Source of the DNA: an uncultured Bacteroidia bacterium
GTDB lineage: Bacteria > Bacteroidota > Bacteroidia > Bacteroidales > F082
NCBI GenBank assembly: GCA_902774365.1
Contig: CACYHX010000016.1
Location: 1-53,450 of the forward strand
DNA: 53,450 nucleotides
Direction of reading: 5' to 3'
The notes under the pieces were generated by a model that saw only the letters and a list, made by a program, of their open reading frames with translations, did no database searches and was not told the DNA's origin. Positions 44,134 to 51,975 of the stretch are shown one piece after another (position 1 is the stretch's first letter; every line of letters begins with the position of its first letter). Position numbers and translations under genes: made by a program.

Positions 44134-45135
44134 TTAATCGGTTAAAGTTCTGAAAATAGTCTTACGCAACAGGAACTCAAGCAGCAGCAAGGCCAAGGCC
44201 CATGCCACCAAAGGATAGAACTCCTCGTGGAGGCGGCGGAACTCGGTCACCTCGATCTTGGAGCGTTCCAGCTTGTCGATTTCCTGATAGATCTCATCCA
44301 ACTTCTGGTTGTTGTTGGCGCGGAAATACTTGCCGCCCGTCGAGTTGGCGATGTTGGACAGCAGCTTCTCGTCGATTTCAACCTTCATCTGCTGCATCAC
44401 CGTCCTGCCGAAGAAGTCCTGCACGGGGTAAGGCGCCATGCCATAGGTACCCACGCCAATAGTGTAGACACGGATGCCATAAAGCTTGGCGATCTCGGCA
44501 GCGGTATAGGGGTCGACGGAACCGGCGTTGTTCATGCCGTCGGTGAGCAGGATGACCACTTTGGAGACGGCTTCGCTGTCCTTGAGTCGGCTGATGGCCG
44601 TGGCCAAGCCGTCGCCGATGGCGGTGCCGTCTTCGATGAGGCCGTTCTTCATCTCGGCCAGCATGTTGAGCATCACGCCGTGGTCGGTGGTCAGCGGCAC
44701 CTGGGTGAAGGTCTCACCCGAGAAGATGACCAGGCCCATGCGGTCGCCGGGGCGATTCTTCACGAAGTCGGAGGCCACATTCTTGGCAGCCGTCAGACGG
44801 TCGGGCTTGAGGTCGCGGGCCAGCATAGAGCCTGAGACGTCCATGGCCATGACGATGTCGATGCCTTCGATGTTGGAGGTCGAGTTGGTCGAGGAGCTCT
44901 GAGGACGGGCCAAAGCCACGATGAGCAAGGCCAAGGCCGCCATCTTCAAGGCGAAGAGCAGGTGACGCAGGTAAGCCTTCCAGGTCTTCGGCAGCTTCAT
45001 CATGCCTTTCAGGTCGGAGAAGGTCACTGCAGCCTCCTGTTTCTTGTGACGCAGGATGTACCATAGGATGGCCAACGGCACCAACAGCAAGATCCACAGC
45101 AGCTTGGGATTCGCAAATTCAATGTTTTCAAACAT
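44134..45135 (-). CDS. batA: aerotolerance protein BatA (VWA domain)
   Basis: A 333-residue VWA membrane protein, paralogous to BatB: spans near 11-28 and 59-76, MIDAS D99-x-S101-x-S103 in VMAMDVSGSM, then GTAIGDGLATAI and VILLTDGMNNAG, and a C-terminal span. The start overlaps the preceding DUF4381-like gene by 8 bases. BatA and BatB probably form a hetero-oligomer facing the periplasm, served by the MoxR ATPase. Confidence 0.94.
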   Translation of the reverse strand: MFENIEFANPKLLWILLLVPLAILWYILRHKKQEAAVTFSDLKGMMKLPKTWKAYLRHLLFALKMAALALLIVALARPQSSSTNSTSNIEGIDIVMAMDVSGSMLARDLKPDRLTAAKNVASDFVKNRPGDRMGLVIFSGETFTQVPLTTDHGVMLNMLAEMKNGLIEDGTAIGDGLATAISRLKDSEAVSKVVILLTDGMNNAGSVDPYTAAEIAKLYGIRVYTIGVGTYGMAPYPVQDFFGRTVMQQMKVEIDEKLLSNIANSTGGKYFRANNNQKLDEIYQEIDKLERSKIEVTEFRRLHEEFYPLVAWALALLLLEFLLRKTIFRTLTD

Positions 45136-46156
45136 TTGTCTGGTCCTCCTTTCCTGAAGGTTCTTCTTGTTTCTGCTTTTTCATCTCGGCGAGTCGCGCC
45201 TCCTCTTCGGCCTTACGCTTCTGATACTGCTCGTGGCTCTCGTTGACGAAGTCCGTCATGCGATTCATGGCGTTCTCGCTCTCCAGGTTGGATGACGTGT
45301 ACTTGGCGAACTTCACCAAGTCGGCCACTTCCATGGTCTCCTTCAGCTTGTCGTAGGTCTCCTTCGAGAAACGCAACGGCTTGACTTCCTCCAAGATGTC
45401 GTCGGTAGTCATCTCGACGGCGTTGACGCCAAACTGTCCTTCGATGTATTCGCGGGCGATGTCGGTCAGCGAGGAGAAATACTCCTTCACCTTACCCGAC
45501 TGCCATAGCTTCTGTTGGCGCAAGTTCTCGAGGTCAGTAACCGCCTTGTCGTAAGGCGGGATGACGGGGCCACGGACGATATTGCCGTTCTCGTCGACCC
45601 TCGTCTTGCGGCGCTTGACGAGCAGCCAGATGCCGAGACACACCAACACGAGCAGCAGGGCACCCAGAATCCAGGGGAACACCTCTCTCATCTGAATCGG
45701 CGCTGCCAGCGGCTCCACGATGGGCTTGTAGGCCATGGTGGTGTCGACCGTGATGGTGGTCGAATACAGGTCGATGGGGTCGGTATAGGCCATCAGGCGG
45801 TTCGGGTCGTCGAAGGAACGGGCGTAGGTCAGGCCGACTGACGGCACCTGCACCGCTCCCGTATCGAAGGTCATCAAAGTCAGCTGCTGACGGACGATGA
45901 CGTTGCTATCCGCGTCGGCGGTGCGTTCCACCTCGCTGCGCTTGATGATGTCGAGTTGCTCCGACAGCGTGTCGATGGCGAAGTCGTTCCATTCCACGAA
46001 CCAGCCGTAAGGCACCTTAAGGCTCAAGTCGAGCGTAAAAGGCTTGCCCACCTGCACTTTCGTGTCATTGACCTTGCCTTCCACCTCCACGTTTTGTGCC
46101 TTGAGGCCACCCAGCAGGGCGAACGCCGCCATCAATATCAAAATAGTTTTCTTCAT
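45128..46156 (-). CDS. DUF4381-like membrane protein of the bat operon
   Basis: A 342-residue protein: signal peptide MKKTILILMAAFALLGGLKA, a beta-sandwich periplasmic domain (about 22-165, with KVQVGKPFTLDLSLKVPYGW), one span near 176-197 (FPWILGALLLVLVCLGIWLL) and a charged cytoplasmic helical region ending in a Lys/Glu-rich tail. It occupies the slot between the DUF58 gene and batA, where bat operons usually carry such a protein. Function unknown; likely a structural partner. It overlaps both neighbours by a few bases (4 with DUF58, 8 with batA). Confidence 0.75.
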   Translation of the reverse strand: MKKTILILMAAFALLGGLKAQNVEVEGKVNDTKVQVGKPFTLDLSLKVPYGWFVEWNDFAIDTLSEQLDIIKRSEVERTADADSNVIVRQQLTLMTFDTGAVQVPSVGLTYARSFDDPNRLMAYTDPIDLYSTTITVDTTMAYKPIVEPLAAPIQMREVFPWILGALLLVLVCLGIWLLVKRRKTRVDENGNIVRGPVIPPYDKAVTDLENLRQQKLWQSGKVKEYFSSLTDIAREYIEGQFGVNAVEMTTDDILEEVKPLRFSKETYDKLKETMEVADLVKFAKYTSSNLESENAMNRMTDFVNESHEQYQKRKAEEEARLAEMKKQKQEEPSGKEDQTNV

Positions 46157-47031
46157 CTTCTTGCCTCCCTTTTCTTAAAGAGTTGCATCAAAGGTCTCAC
46201 ATAGTCTTCGTCGGTGTAAATCAACGAGTTGTCTATGCCGTGTTTCGTAAACTCACGGTTCAGCTCCGCCGATTTGTATTGTATCATCTGTTGGTAAGCG
46301 TCATGCCAGGCGCGGCTCGACGTGTCGACCCAACGTTCCTTGCCCGTCTCCGAGTCGAGGAACTTCACCAGCCCGACCTTGGGGATGTCCATCTCACGGC
46401 GGTCGGTGATGCGCAAGGCGACGAGGTCGTGCTTGTTGGCGGCAATCTGCATCTCCTTCTCGAAGCTCTTGTCGGTCATGAAGTCGGAGATGAGGAAGGC
46501 CGTGGTGCGGCGCTTGATGGCCGAGGTCAGGAAACGCAGGCCCTCGCCAATGTCGGTGCCGCGTTCCGTCGGCTTGAAGTCGACGATTTCGCGGATGATA
46601 CGAAGGATATGTGAACTGCCCTTCTTCGGCGGGATGAACTTCTCGATTTTGCTGCTGAAGAAAATCACGCCCACCTTGTCGTTGTTCTGGATGGCAGAAA
46701 ACGCCAAGACGGCTGCCAATTCGGCAGTCAGGTCGCGCTTCGACTGACTCTGCGAACCAAAGTCGTTGGAACCCGACACGTCAATGAGCAGCATGACCGT
46801 CATCTCACGCTCTTCCTCGAAGATCTTGACGAAAGGCTTATTGAAGCGGGCGGTGACGTTCCAGTCGATGTTACGGATGTCATCGCCGTACTCGTACTCG
46901 CGCACCTCGCTGAAGGTCATACCACGCCCCTTGAAGGCGCTGTGGTACTGCCCCGAGAAGATGTGGTTCGAGAGGCCTCGCGTCTTGATTTCGATTTTGC
47001 GGACTTTCTTGAATATTTCTGTTGATTCCAT
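46153..47031 (-). CDS. DUF58 domain protein of the bat operon
   Basis: A 292-residue cytoplasmic protein of the VWA-like DUF58 family. HIFSGQYHSAFKGRGMTFSE, VREYEYGDDIRNIDWNVTAR and LLIDVSGSNDFGSQSQSK are diagnostic; the last is a MIDAS-like D-x-S-x-N variant. DUF58 proteins always travel with MoxR AAA ATPases, as here, and are thought to adapt substrates to them. The ATGA overlap with the next gene indicates coupling. Confidence 0.92.
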   Translation of the reverse strand: MESTEIFKKVRKIEIKTRGLSNHIFSGQYHSAFKGRGMTFSEVREYEYGDDIRNIDWNVTARFNKPFVKIFEEEREMTVMLLIDVSGSNDFGSQSQSKRDLTAELAAVLAFSAIQNNDKVGVIFFSSKIEKFIPPKKGSSHILRIIREIVDFKPTERGTDIGEGLRFLTSAIKRRTTAFLISDFMTDKSFEKEMQIAANKHDLVALRITDRREMDIPKVGLVKFLDSETGKERWVDTSSRAWHDAYQQMIQYKSAELNREFTKHGIDNSLIYTDEDYVRPLMQLFKKREARR

Positions 47032-47060
47032 ATTTTAAACCATCATTTTTTCTTATTTCG

Positions 47061-47140
47061 GCATGGGGTTTACACCCCGTTCGCCGTTTTGTCGGCAGGG
47101 GTTTACACCGCCTGCCTACATTGCTGTCGTCCCTACGGGA
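47061..47140. repeat. family F repeat between DUF58 and moxR
   Basis: Two direct copies of GGGGTTTACACC (47065-47076 and 47098-47109), GGCAGG/CCTGCC inverted words, and GTCCCTACGGGAC (47129-47141) as a short palindrome. It fills the moxR-DUF58 gap without an obvious U-run. Confidence 0.65.
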
Positions 47141-47147
47141 CTAGGTT

Positions 47148-48062
47148 TTACGGCACTTCGATGGTATTTAGGATTTCGTTGATAATCTCTTCTGTGGTGA
47201 TGTTTTCGGCTTCGGCCTCGTAGGTCAGGCCGATACGGTGGCGCAGTACGTCGGGGGCCACGGCACGGATGTCCTCGGGGATGACGTAGCCACGGTGCTT
47301 GATGAAGGCGTAGGCCTTGGCAGCCAGTGCCAGGTTGATGGTGGCACGCGGCGAGCCGCCGTAGCTGATCATATTGGCGAACTTCTTCAGTTTGTAATCT
47401 GAAGGATAACGTGAGGCGAAGACGATGTCGGTGATGTAGTTTTCAATCTTCTCGTCGAGATAGATCTCGCGGCACACCTCGCGGGCGCGGATGATGTCCT
47501 CGGGCTTCACCACAGCGTTGATCTTGGCACCTGCGCTGGCAATCTGCTGACGCAGAATCAGCTTCTCTTCCTCTTTCTTGGGGTAGTTGATGACCACCTT
47601 CAGCATGAAACGGTCCACCTGAGCCTCGGGCAGCGGATAGGTACCTTCCTGCTCGATGGGGTTCTGCGTGGCCATGACCAGGAACGGGTCGGGCAGCTGG
47701 AAGGTCTCGTCGCCGATGGTCACCTGATGCTCCTGCATGGCTTCGAGCAGAGCGCTCTGCACCTTGGCAGGAGAACGGTTGATTTCATCTGCCAGGACGA
47801 AGTTGGCGAAGATGGGGCCACGACGCACCACGAATTCCTCGTTCTTCTGGCTGTAGATCAGCGTGCCGATGAGGTCGGCAGGCAACAAGTCGGGAGTGAA
47901 TTGGATACGGGCGAAGTCGGCGTCGATGGCGCTGGCCATCGACTTGATGGCCAAGGTCTTGGCTAGGCCAGGCACACCTTCGAGAAGGATATGTCCGTTG
48001 GCCAACAGGCCAATCAAAAGGCGTTCGGTCATCTGTTTCTGTCCGACGATGACCTTGTTCAT
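47148..48062 (-). CDS. moxR: MoxR family AAA+ ATPase of the bat operon
   Basis: A 304-residue AAA+ ATPase: Walker A GVPGLAKT (29-36), Walker B FVLADEINR, sensor MATQNPIEQEGTYPLPEAQV with the family glutamate/arginine region, and a C-terminal lid with GGSPRATINLALAAKAYAF. MoxR proteins act with DUF58 and VWA partners, here the Bat proteins. Upstream of this ATG the same frame stays open to 48167 and encodes ELNEKIQRESQFLDLINLE, typical of the normal MoxR N-terminus, but contains no ATG, GTG or TTG. The true start may have been lost or frameshifted; see findings. Confidence 0.92.
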   Translation of the reverse strand: MNKVIVGQKQMTERLLIGLLANGHILLEGVPGLAKTLAIKSMASAIDADFARIQFTPDLLPADLIGTLIYSQKNEEFVVRRGPIFANFVLADEINRSPAKVQSALLEAMQEHQVTIGDETFQLPDPFLVMATQNPIEQEGTYPLPEAQVDRFMLKVVINYPKKEEEKLILRQQIASAGAKINAVVKPEDIIRAREVCREIYLDEKIENYITDIVFASRYPSDYKLKKFANMISYGGSPRATINLALAAKAYAFIKHRGYVIPEDIRAVAPDVLRHRIGLTYEAEAENITTEEIINEILNTIEVP

Positions 48063-48138
48063 TTCGAGGTTGATGAGGTCGAGGAATTGACTCTCACGTT
48101 GGATTTTTTCGTTCAGTTCACGAATGTCAGTTTCTTGC

Positions 48139-48165
48139 GGGACGCAGGACGCGAGACGAAGTCCC
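48139..48165. repeat. short GGGAC/GTCCC palindromic element near the moxR start
   Basis: GGGAC (48139-48143) and GTCCC (48161-48165) enclose GCAGGACGCGAGACGAA, similar in wording to the family E palindromes. It lies between the moxR promoter and its conserved N-terminal codons. Confidence 0.55.
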
Positions 48166-48214
48166 TGTCAACAAGTCGCATTTTCATTTTGCGGGTCTTC
48201 CGTCAAAAATTGTG

Positions 48215-48222
48215 CAAATTTA
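48215..48222 (-). promoter_or_regulatory. -7 promoter box of the moxR-bat operon
   Basis: TAAATTTG followed by C on the minus strand. The predicted start near 48208 lies 21 bases before an ATG at 48187 that is out of frame with moxR, and about 145 bases before the in-frame ATG at 48062. Confidence 0.65.
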
Positions 48223-48270
48223 GCGGTTTCGGAGTAAATAACTCCTATTTAATAAATTTATTGCAGGAAA

Positions 48271-48304
48271 AAAGGGTGCAATTTGGAAAAATATTGTAAT
48301 TTTG
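48271..48304 (+). promoter_or_regulatory. promoter of the candidate small RNA
   Basis: TAATTTTG followed by C (48297-48304), with TTG (48271-48273) at a 23-base spacing. It is divergent from the moxR promoter; no reading frame follows on the plus strand before the terminator at 48402. Confidence 0.65.
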
Positions 48305-48310
48305 CAGGCA

Positions 48311-48423
48311 GTTGGTCGCGGAAACGGAATGAAAAATGAATTGACTATCAAGACGTAAAGGGGCGGCCGTAAGGATGCACCCTCCGCGATAACAATCATA
48401 GCCCCTCTAACGAGGGGTTTTTT
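48311..48423 (+). ncRNA. candidate free-standing small RNA (about 113 nt)
   Basis: The predicted transcript begins GTTGGTCGCGGA. GTT (48311-48313) and TCGCGGA (48316-48322) pair with TCCGCGA (48383-48389) and AAC (48391-48393), closing a loop of about 60 bases that contains GGGG/CCCT and ACGG/CCGT pairing options. The RNA ends with the terminator CCCCTC-TAAC-GAGGGG (48402-48417) and six T. No start codon followed by a meaningful frame is present. The 3' end overlaps, in antisense, the last nine or so codons of the PBECR-like gene. It does not look like 4.5S RNA, tmRNA, 6S RNA or a riboswitch class I know. Confidence 0.6.
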
Positions 48424-48869
48424 ATTGTTCGTTTATACAAGGTCTGGAAAGCTAAGCTCTTTTTTCCTGTTCTTATCTCTTCCACATAATAGTAGGTTAA
48501 TCCTATCTTCTTCTCATAAACCAACAAATTCATATCATGAAGTTTCGATTTTGATGAAGAAATATGCACTTTGTCACGATTTCGGATAATAAACGGCACA
48601 AGCAAATAATCTTCAATCGACAGCGGCTCTCTATCTTTACTATGTTTTCCGTGACGATTTTCTGAATGCTGTATCCCCGAAGTCTCAATTACATGCTTAT
48701 AACCTGTCAAGTCGATACCTTCATTTTTGGCTAATGCCATCAATTCCTCATCAACTACATTGTCGACGATGGCAAACTTGTAATCGCAATTCTGATTAAT
48801 CAATTCAATTAGGTCTCCAAAAGGGATCTTTGCCGTGTTCTCTTTGTCGAAGGGTTTTTTCTTTGTCAT
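48396..48869 (-). CDS. PBECR-like (BECR-fold) putative RNase
   Basis: A 157-residue protein starting MTKKKPFDKENTAKIPFGDL. The C-terminal half has KHVIETSGIQHSENRHGKHS, REPLSIEDYLLVPFIIRNRD, then NLLVYEKKIGLTYYYVEEIR and KKSLAFQTLYKRT. This order resembles the PBECR (phage-Barnase-EndoU-ColicinE5/D-RelE-like) nuclease domains found in phage and polymorphic toxins. Two or three histidines and the Y-Y-Y-V-E-E strand are candidate active-site positions. No immunity or antitoxin protein is adjacent. The C-terminal NPSLEGL is encoded by the terminator of the convergent small RNA. The gene is AT-rich compared with its surroundings. Family assignment is by recalled pattern only. Confidence 0.6.
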   Translation of the reverse strand: MTKKKPFDKENTAKIPFGDLIELINQNCDYKFAIVDNVVDEELMALAKNEGIDLTGYKHVIETSGIQHSENRHGKHSKDREPLSIEDYLLVPFIIRNRDKVHISSSKSKLHDMNLLVYEKKIGLTYYYVEEIRTGKKSLAFQTLYKRTIKNPSLEGL

Positions 48870-48936
48870 ATTCTGATGGGTTTAGTTTCACCTTACAAAG
48901 ATGCAGCCCTTGTCAAGACAAAGCCGTTGATTAAAC

Positions 48937-48978
48937 GTTTGTAGTCGACTGTAGTCGTTTGTTGTCGTTTGCTGTCGG
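48937..48978. repeat. degenerate GTAGTCGTTT tandem repeat
   Basis: About four imperfect 10-base units (GTTTGTAGTCGACTGTAGTC and so on) upstream of the PBECR-like gene. No other feature. Confidence 0.7.
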
Positions 48979-49000
48979 ATATAGCCTTGATTATCAATAA

Positions 49001-49034
49001 ACAAATCCTCCTACTGAATCCAGTAAGAGGATTT
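49001..49034 (-). terminator. terminator of the T9SS gene at 49072
   Basis: CAAATCCTC (49001-49009) and GAGGATTTG (49026-49034) with inner TACT/AGTA pairs, followed on the minus strand by a U-rich stretch. Confidence 0.75.
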
Positions 49035-49037
49035 GTT

Positions 49038-49056
49038 GGGACGCACCGCGTGCGTC
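49038..49056. repeat. family E short palindrome
   Basis: GGACGCAC, loop CGC, GTGCGTCC; similar to 41434-41452. It lies between the terminator and the T9SS gene stop. Confidence 0.8.
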
Positions 49057-49071
49057 CATTGAATGAAACAA

Positions 49072-50361
49072 TTATTCCACCACGACCTTCCGCGTCACGC
49101 CATTCATTTTCACGAAATACAAGCCCTGCGGTAATTTCAGGGTTTCCTTGCCGTTGATTTCGCGGGTGATGATGGTCTGCCCAAGGGCATTTGTGATGAT
49201 GGCCTTGCCTGTGCCTTCAATGGTTACGCAATCTTTGGCGGGATTGGGATAGACATAAAACTGATTGTCATAGGACTCGTCAATACCAAGATGAGTAGGC
49301 ACACGATTGGAATAAGAAAGTTCACTCGAACCAAGCACTGCAGCCACCACTGCGTCACCCATAATATCTTCAGGGTCGTAATTGAGGGTATTAACAAAAC
49401 CGCCAACCTCCGTCACGAGACGCAACTCACCATCAACCCAATCGTATAAGTTATAGCCAACAACATCTGCACCGTCTTCGGCCTCATAAGAAGTCCATTG
49501 CAGCACATGATTGCTTTGGCCTTGCAAATGGTCGAGATGAATAGGCCGTTTCCAATAGCTAGAAACAGGGCATTCCTCTCCATCTGCTGTTACGCCAACG
49601 ATATGGTATTGCCATTGTGTCGACTCACTACCAATGTCATCAAGGAAACTACCATCAGCATATTGAGCCGTACCGACAAGTTGGTTGTTACGGTAAATGT
49701 TGACATCAGTGAGGTACTCAGACTGCGCCTCGTCTACCAACCAATTGACTTGGTTCATATTCGAGACAAGGTCAGTAGAGGCTAAGCTTATCTCAGCACC
49801 ATTGCGTACCTCTACGCTGTCGATGGCTTCTCCACAGTTATTGTATAAACGGACCCAATAGATACCCGGATCAGCCACTTCAATTTCTCTAAGGACTTCT
49901 CCCGTTGACCATTCATAATACCAATAATAAGGACTATAAGAGCTAGCATTATCAGGGGCAACAATAGTAGCGACTTCATCCTCATGTTTCCAAACATAAT
50001 CAGGGAACCAAGGTGCTGGAGAAGAGAAACTATGAAACTTTATCACAAAAGTAAGCCTATCTCCCTCACATGATAAATAATAAACAACGAAATCATGATT
50101 CCATCCATCATCAGGAATCAGAGTAAGAACAGACCCCCATTCTTCAAAATCATATGTTCCAGCGAGTGAACCTCCCATCCAATGAAATTGATAAGAATAA
50201 TCACAAATGGTGTCAACAATAACAACACCGTCGTGATCTTGCAAACAAAACTCAAATACTTGGTCTGGCTCGATGTCATCAATGAACATTTGAAAATAGT
50301 TTTGAGCCGAGGCTATCAATCCGAAAAGCATCAGTGAGGCAAAGAGCGTTAGTTTTTTCAT
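49072..50361 (-). CDS. secreted protein with T9SS type A sorting domain
   Basis: A 429-residue protein starting MKKLTLFASLMLFGLIASAQ (signal peptide; an upstream ATG at 50379 adds six residues). The middle has Ig/fibronectin-like features, for example PYYWYYEWSTGEVLREIEVA and GIYWVRLYNNCGEAIDSVEV, a PKD/gliding-type fold. The C-terminal T9SS tail reads FYVYPNPAKDCVTIEGTG, TNALGQTIITREI and LPQGLYFVKMNG. Likely exported to the surface; the ligand or activity is unknown. More AT-rich than lysC next door. It has its own promoter and terminator. Confidence 0.85.
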   Translation of the reverse strand: MKKLTLFASLMLFGLIASAQNYFQMFIDDIEPDQVFEFCLQDHDGVVIVDTICDYSYQFHWMGGSLAGTYDFEEWGSVLTLIPDDGWNHDFVVYYLSCEGDRLTFVIKFHSFSSPAPWFPDYVWKHEDEVATIVAPDNASSYSPYYWYYEWSTGEVLREIEVADPGIYWVRLYNNCGEAIDSVEVRNGAEISLASTDLVSNMNQVNWLVDEAQSEYLTDVNIYRNNQLVGTAQYADGSFLDDIGSESTQWQYHIVGVTADGEECPVSSYWKRPIHLDHLQGQSNHVLQWTSYEAEDGADVVGYNLYDWVDGELRLVTEVGGFVNTLNYDPEDIMGDAVVAAVLGSSELSYSNRVPTHLGIDESYDNQFYVYPNPAKDCVTIEGTGKAIITNALGQTIITREINGKETLKLPQGLYFVKMNGVTRKVVVE

Positions 50362-50390
50362 GGCGGACAAGTTTTTCAAGTTAGACGAGA

Positions 50391-50398
50391 CAAATATA
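50391..50398 (-). promoter_or_regulatory. -7 promoter box of the T9SS gene at 49072
   Basis: TATATTTG on the minus strand, 29 bases before the start codon at 50361. Confidence 0.68.
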
Positions 50399-50441
50399 GG
50401 AGTTTTTTTTGGATTATCACAAAAGAACCGTGTCTTTTTTC

Positions 50442-50449
50442 TATTTTTG
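50442..50449 (+). promoter_or_regulatory. -7 promoter box of lysC
   Basis: TATTTTTG followed by C, 21 bases before the lysC ATG; divergent from the T9SS promoter. Confidence 0.68.
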
Positions 50450-50470
50450 CAACAATTTAACCAGAATTAA

Positions 50471-51754
50471 ATGATCAAAAGAATCTATAAATTCGGTGGC
50501 GCGTCGGTGAAGGATGCCGATGCCGTACGAAATTTGGCGCAAATTGTCAGCCAACACAAGGACGAAGACATTCTGTTGGTGGTCTCCGCTATGGGCAAGA
50601 CGACCAACGCCCTCGAGAAAGCCTTGGCAGACTTCCGCGAACACGACGGACAACTTGGCATGGAGGCCCTGCATGACGTCATCGCCTACCACGACGGCAT
50701 CATCAACGAGCTCTTCGGCGACGACGCCAACCCCGCCTTCGGGGAGAACATCGCCGGACTCTTCATCGAGCTGTGGGAAAAACTGCAAAAGACCGACACG
50801 CCCTACGACTACCAATACGACCAAACCGTATGCTACGGCGAACTTATCTCGACGAGCATCATCCACGAATACCTCAGCAAATGCGACATCCCGACACGCT
50901 GGCTCGACGCGCGAAAATATGTCATCGCTGAAGACGACACCCACTACCGCGCCGCCAACCCCGATTGGGATGAGACCCGTTTGAGAATCAGTAAGTTGAA
51001 CGACGAGCATATCCGAGGCATCGTATGCCTGACGCAAGGCTTCATCGGAGGTACGGCCGACGGAAAACACAGCGTCACCTTAGGACGTGAAGGCTCCGAC
51101 TTCACCGCGGCCATCTTCGCCAACTGCCTCGATGCCGAGGAAGTCACTATCTGGAAAGACGTGGACGGCCTGCTCAATGCCGACCCGAAACGCTTTGCCG
51201 ACACGGTTCAACTGCCGCATATCCCCTACTCCGAGGCCATTGAGTTGGCTTTCTATGGCGCGACCATCATCCATCCCAAGACCATCAAGCCGTTGCAAAA
51301 CAAGGGAATAACATTAAAGGTGCAGTCGTTCCTCCACCCCGACCACGAGCCTTCGCTCATCGACGGCGGCCATAGAAAAAACGACGAGAGCATCCCCTCC
51401 TATATCGTCAAGGACAACCAAACGCTGGTCTCCATCTCGCCTCGCGACTATTCGTTCATGGACGAACGCAACCTGAAGACCATTTTCGCCGTCTGCGCCG
51501 ACCTCAACATCCACGCCAACATGATCCAGACCTCCGCCTTGATGCTCTCGTTCTGCTTCGACAGCAATGAGCAGAAGCTGAAACAACTGAGGGCTAGCCT
51601 TAAAGACGACTTCAGCGTAAAATACAACGACGGGCTCCAACTGTTCACCATCCGCCATTACCAAGACGGCTTGGAGACTGACTTCATCAAGGGGAAGAAG
51701 GTCTTGGTGAAACAAGGGAGTCGTAGTACGATGCAGTTTGTGTTAAGCTGTTAA
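50471..51754 (+). CDS. lysC: aspartate kinase
   Basis: A 427-residue monofunctional aspartokinase, the first step of the lysine, threonine and methionine pathway. The kinase core has KFGGASVKDADAV at the N-terminus (K7), VVSAMGKTTNALEKAL and SVTLGREGSDFTAAIFA, where the usual GRGGSD is GREGSD. The C-terminal region (about 300-427) forms ACT-type regulatory modules, shorter and more divergent than in E. coli LysC. No homoserine dehydrogenase fusion. The leader is too short for a riboswitch. Apparently monocistronic. Confidence 0.95.
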   Translation: MIKRIYKFGGASVKDADAVRNLAQIVSQHKDEDILLVVSAMGKTTNALEKALADFREHDGQLGMEALHDVIAYHDGIINELFGDDANPAFGENIAGLFIELWEKLQKTDTPYDYQYDQTVCYGELISTSIIHEYLSKCDIPTRWLDARKYVIAEDDTHYRAANPDWDETRLRISKLNDEHIRGIVCLTQGFIGGTADGKHSVTLGREGSDFTAAIFANCLDAEEVTIWKDVDGLLNADPKRFADTVQLPHIPYSEAIELAFYGATIIHPKTIKPLQNKGITLKVQSFLHPDHEPSLIDGGHRKNDESIPSYIVKDNQTLVSISPRDYSFMDERNLKTIFAVCADLNIHANMIQTSALMLSFCFDSNEQKLKQLRASLKDDFSVKYNDGLQLFTIRHYQDGLETDFIKGKKVLVKQGSRSTMQFVLSC

Positions 51755-51781
51755 CACCCAACAACACAGAGACAGCCCCCT

Positions 51782-51873
51782 GCCGTCATGGCGGAGGGAC
51801 ATCCGCCATCTCCTAAAAGCAAAGACAACACCCTTTTGCTTAGGAGATCGCGGATCGAGTCCGCGATGACGGC
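51782..51873. repeat. family C palindromic repeat, copy 3
   Basis: Termini GCCGTCATGGCGGA and TCCGCGATGACGGC, with an internal AAAAGCAAAGA...TTTTGCTTAGG segment specific to this copy. It lies between lysC and the oxidoreductase gene. A short open frame over it is not a gene. Confidence 0.88.
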
Positions 51874-51918
51874 CTGGAATAGACTTTTTTTTCAAAAAAA
51901 AAGCAAAACGAGCACTTC

Positions 51919-51941
51919 TACTTTTGTTTTTCCTAAATTTG
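51919..51941 (+). promoter_or_regulatory. tandem -7 boxes of the oxidoreductase gene
   Basis: TACTTTTG (51919-51926) and TAAATTTG followed by C (51934-51941), 34 bases before the ATG at 51976. Confidence 0.6.
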
Positions 51942-51975
51942 CGGTCACTTTTTACGACTCAAAATCACATTCTAT

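Noticed and set aside
48311-48423. Candidate RNA as 4.5S (SRP) RNA, 6S RNA or tmRNA
   Set aside because: No SRP GGAA-loop/AGCAG helix, no long 6S-type central bubble, and no tRNA-like ends or tag frame.
50442-50470. Lysine riboswitch upstream of lysC
   Set aside because: The leader is only about 15-20 bases, far too short for the aptamer.
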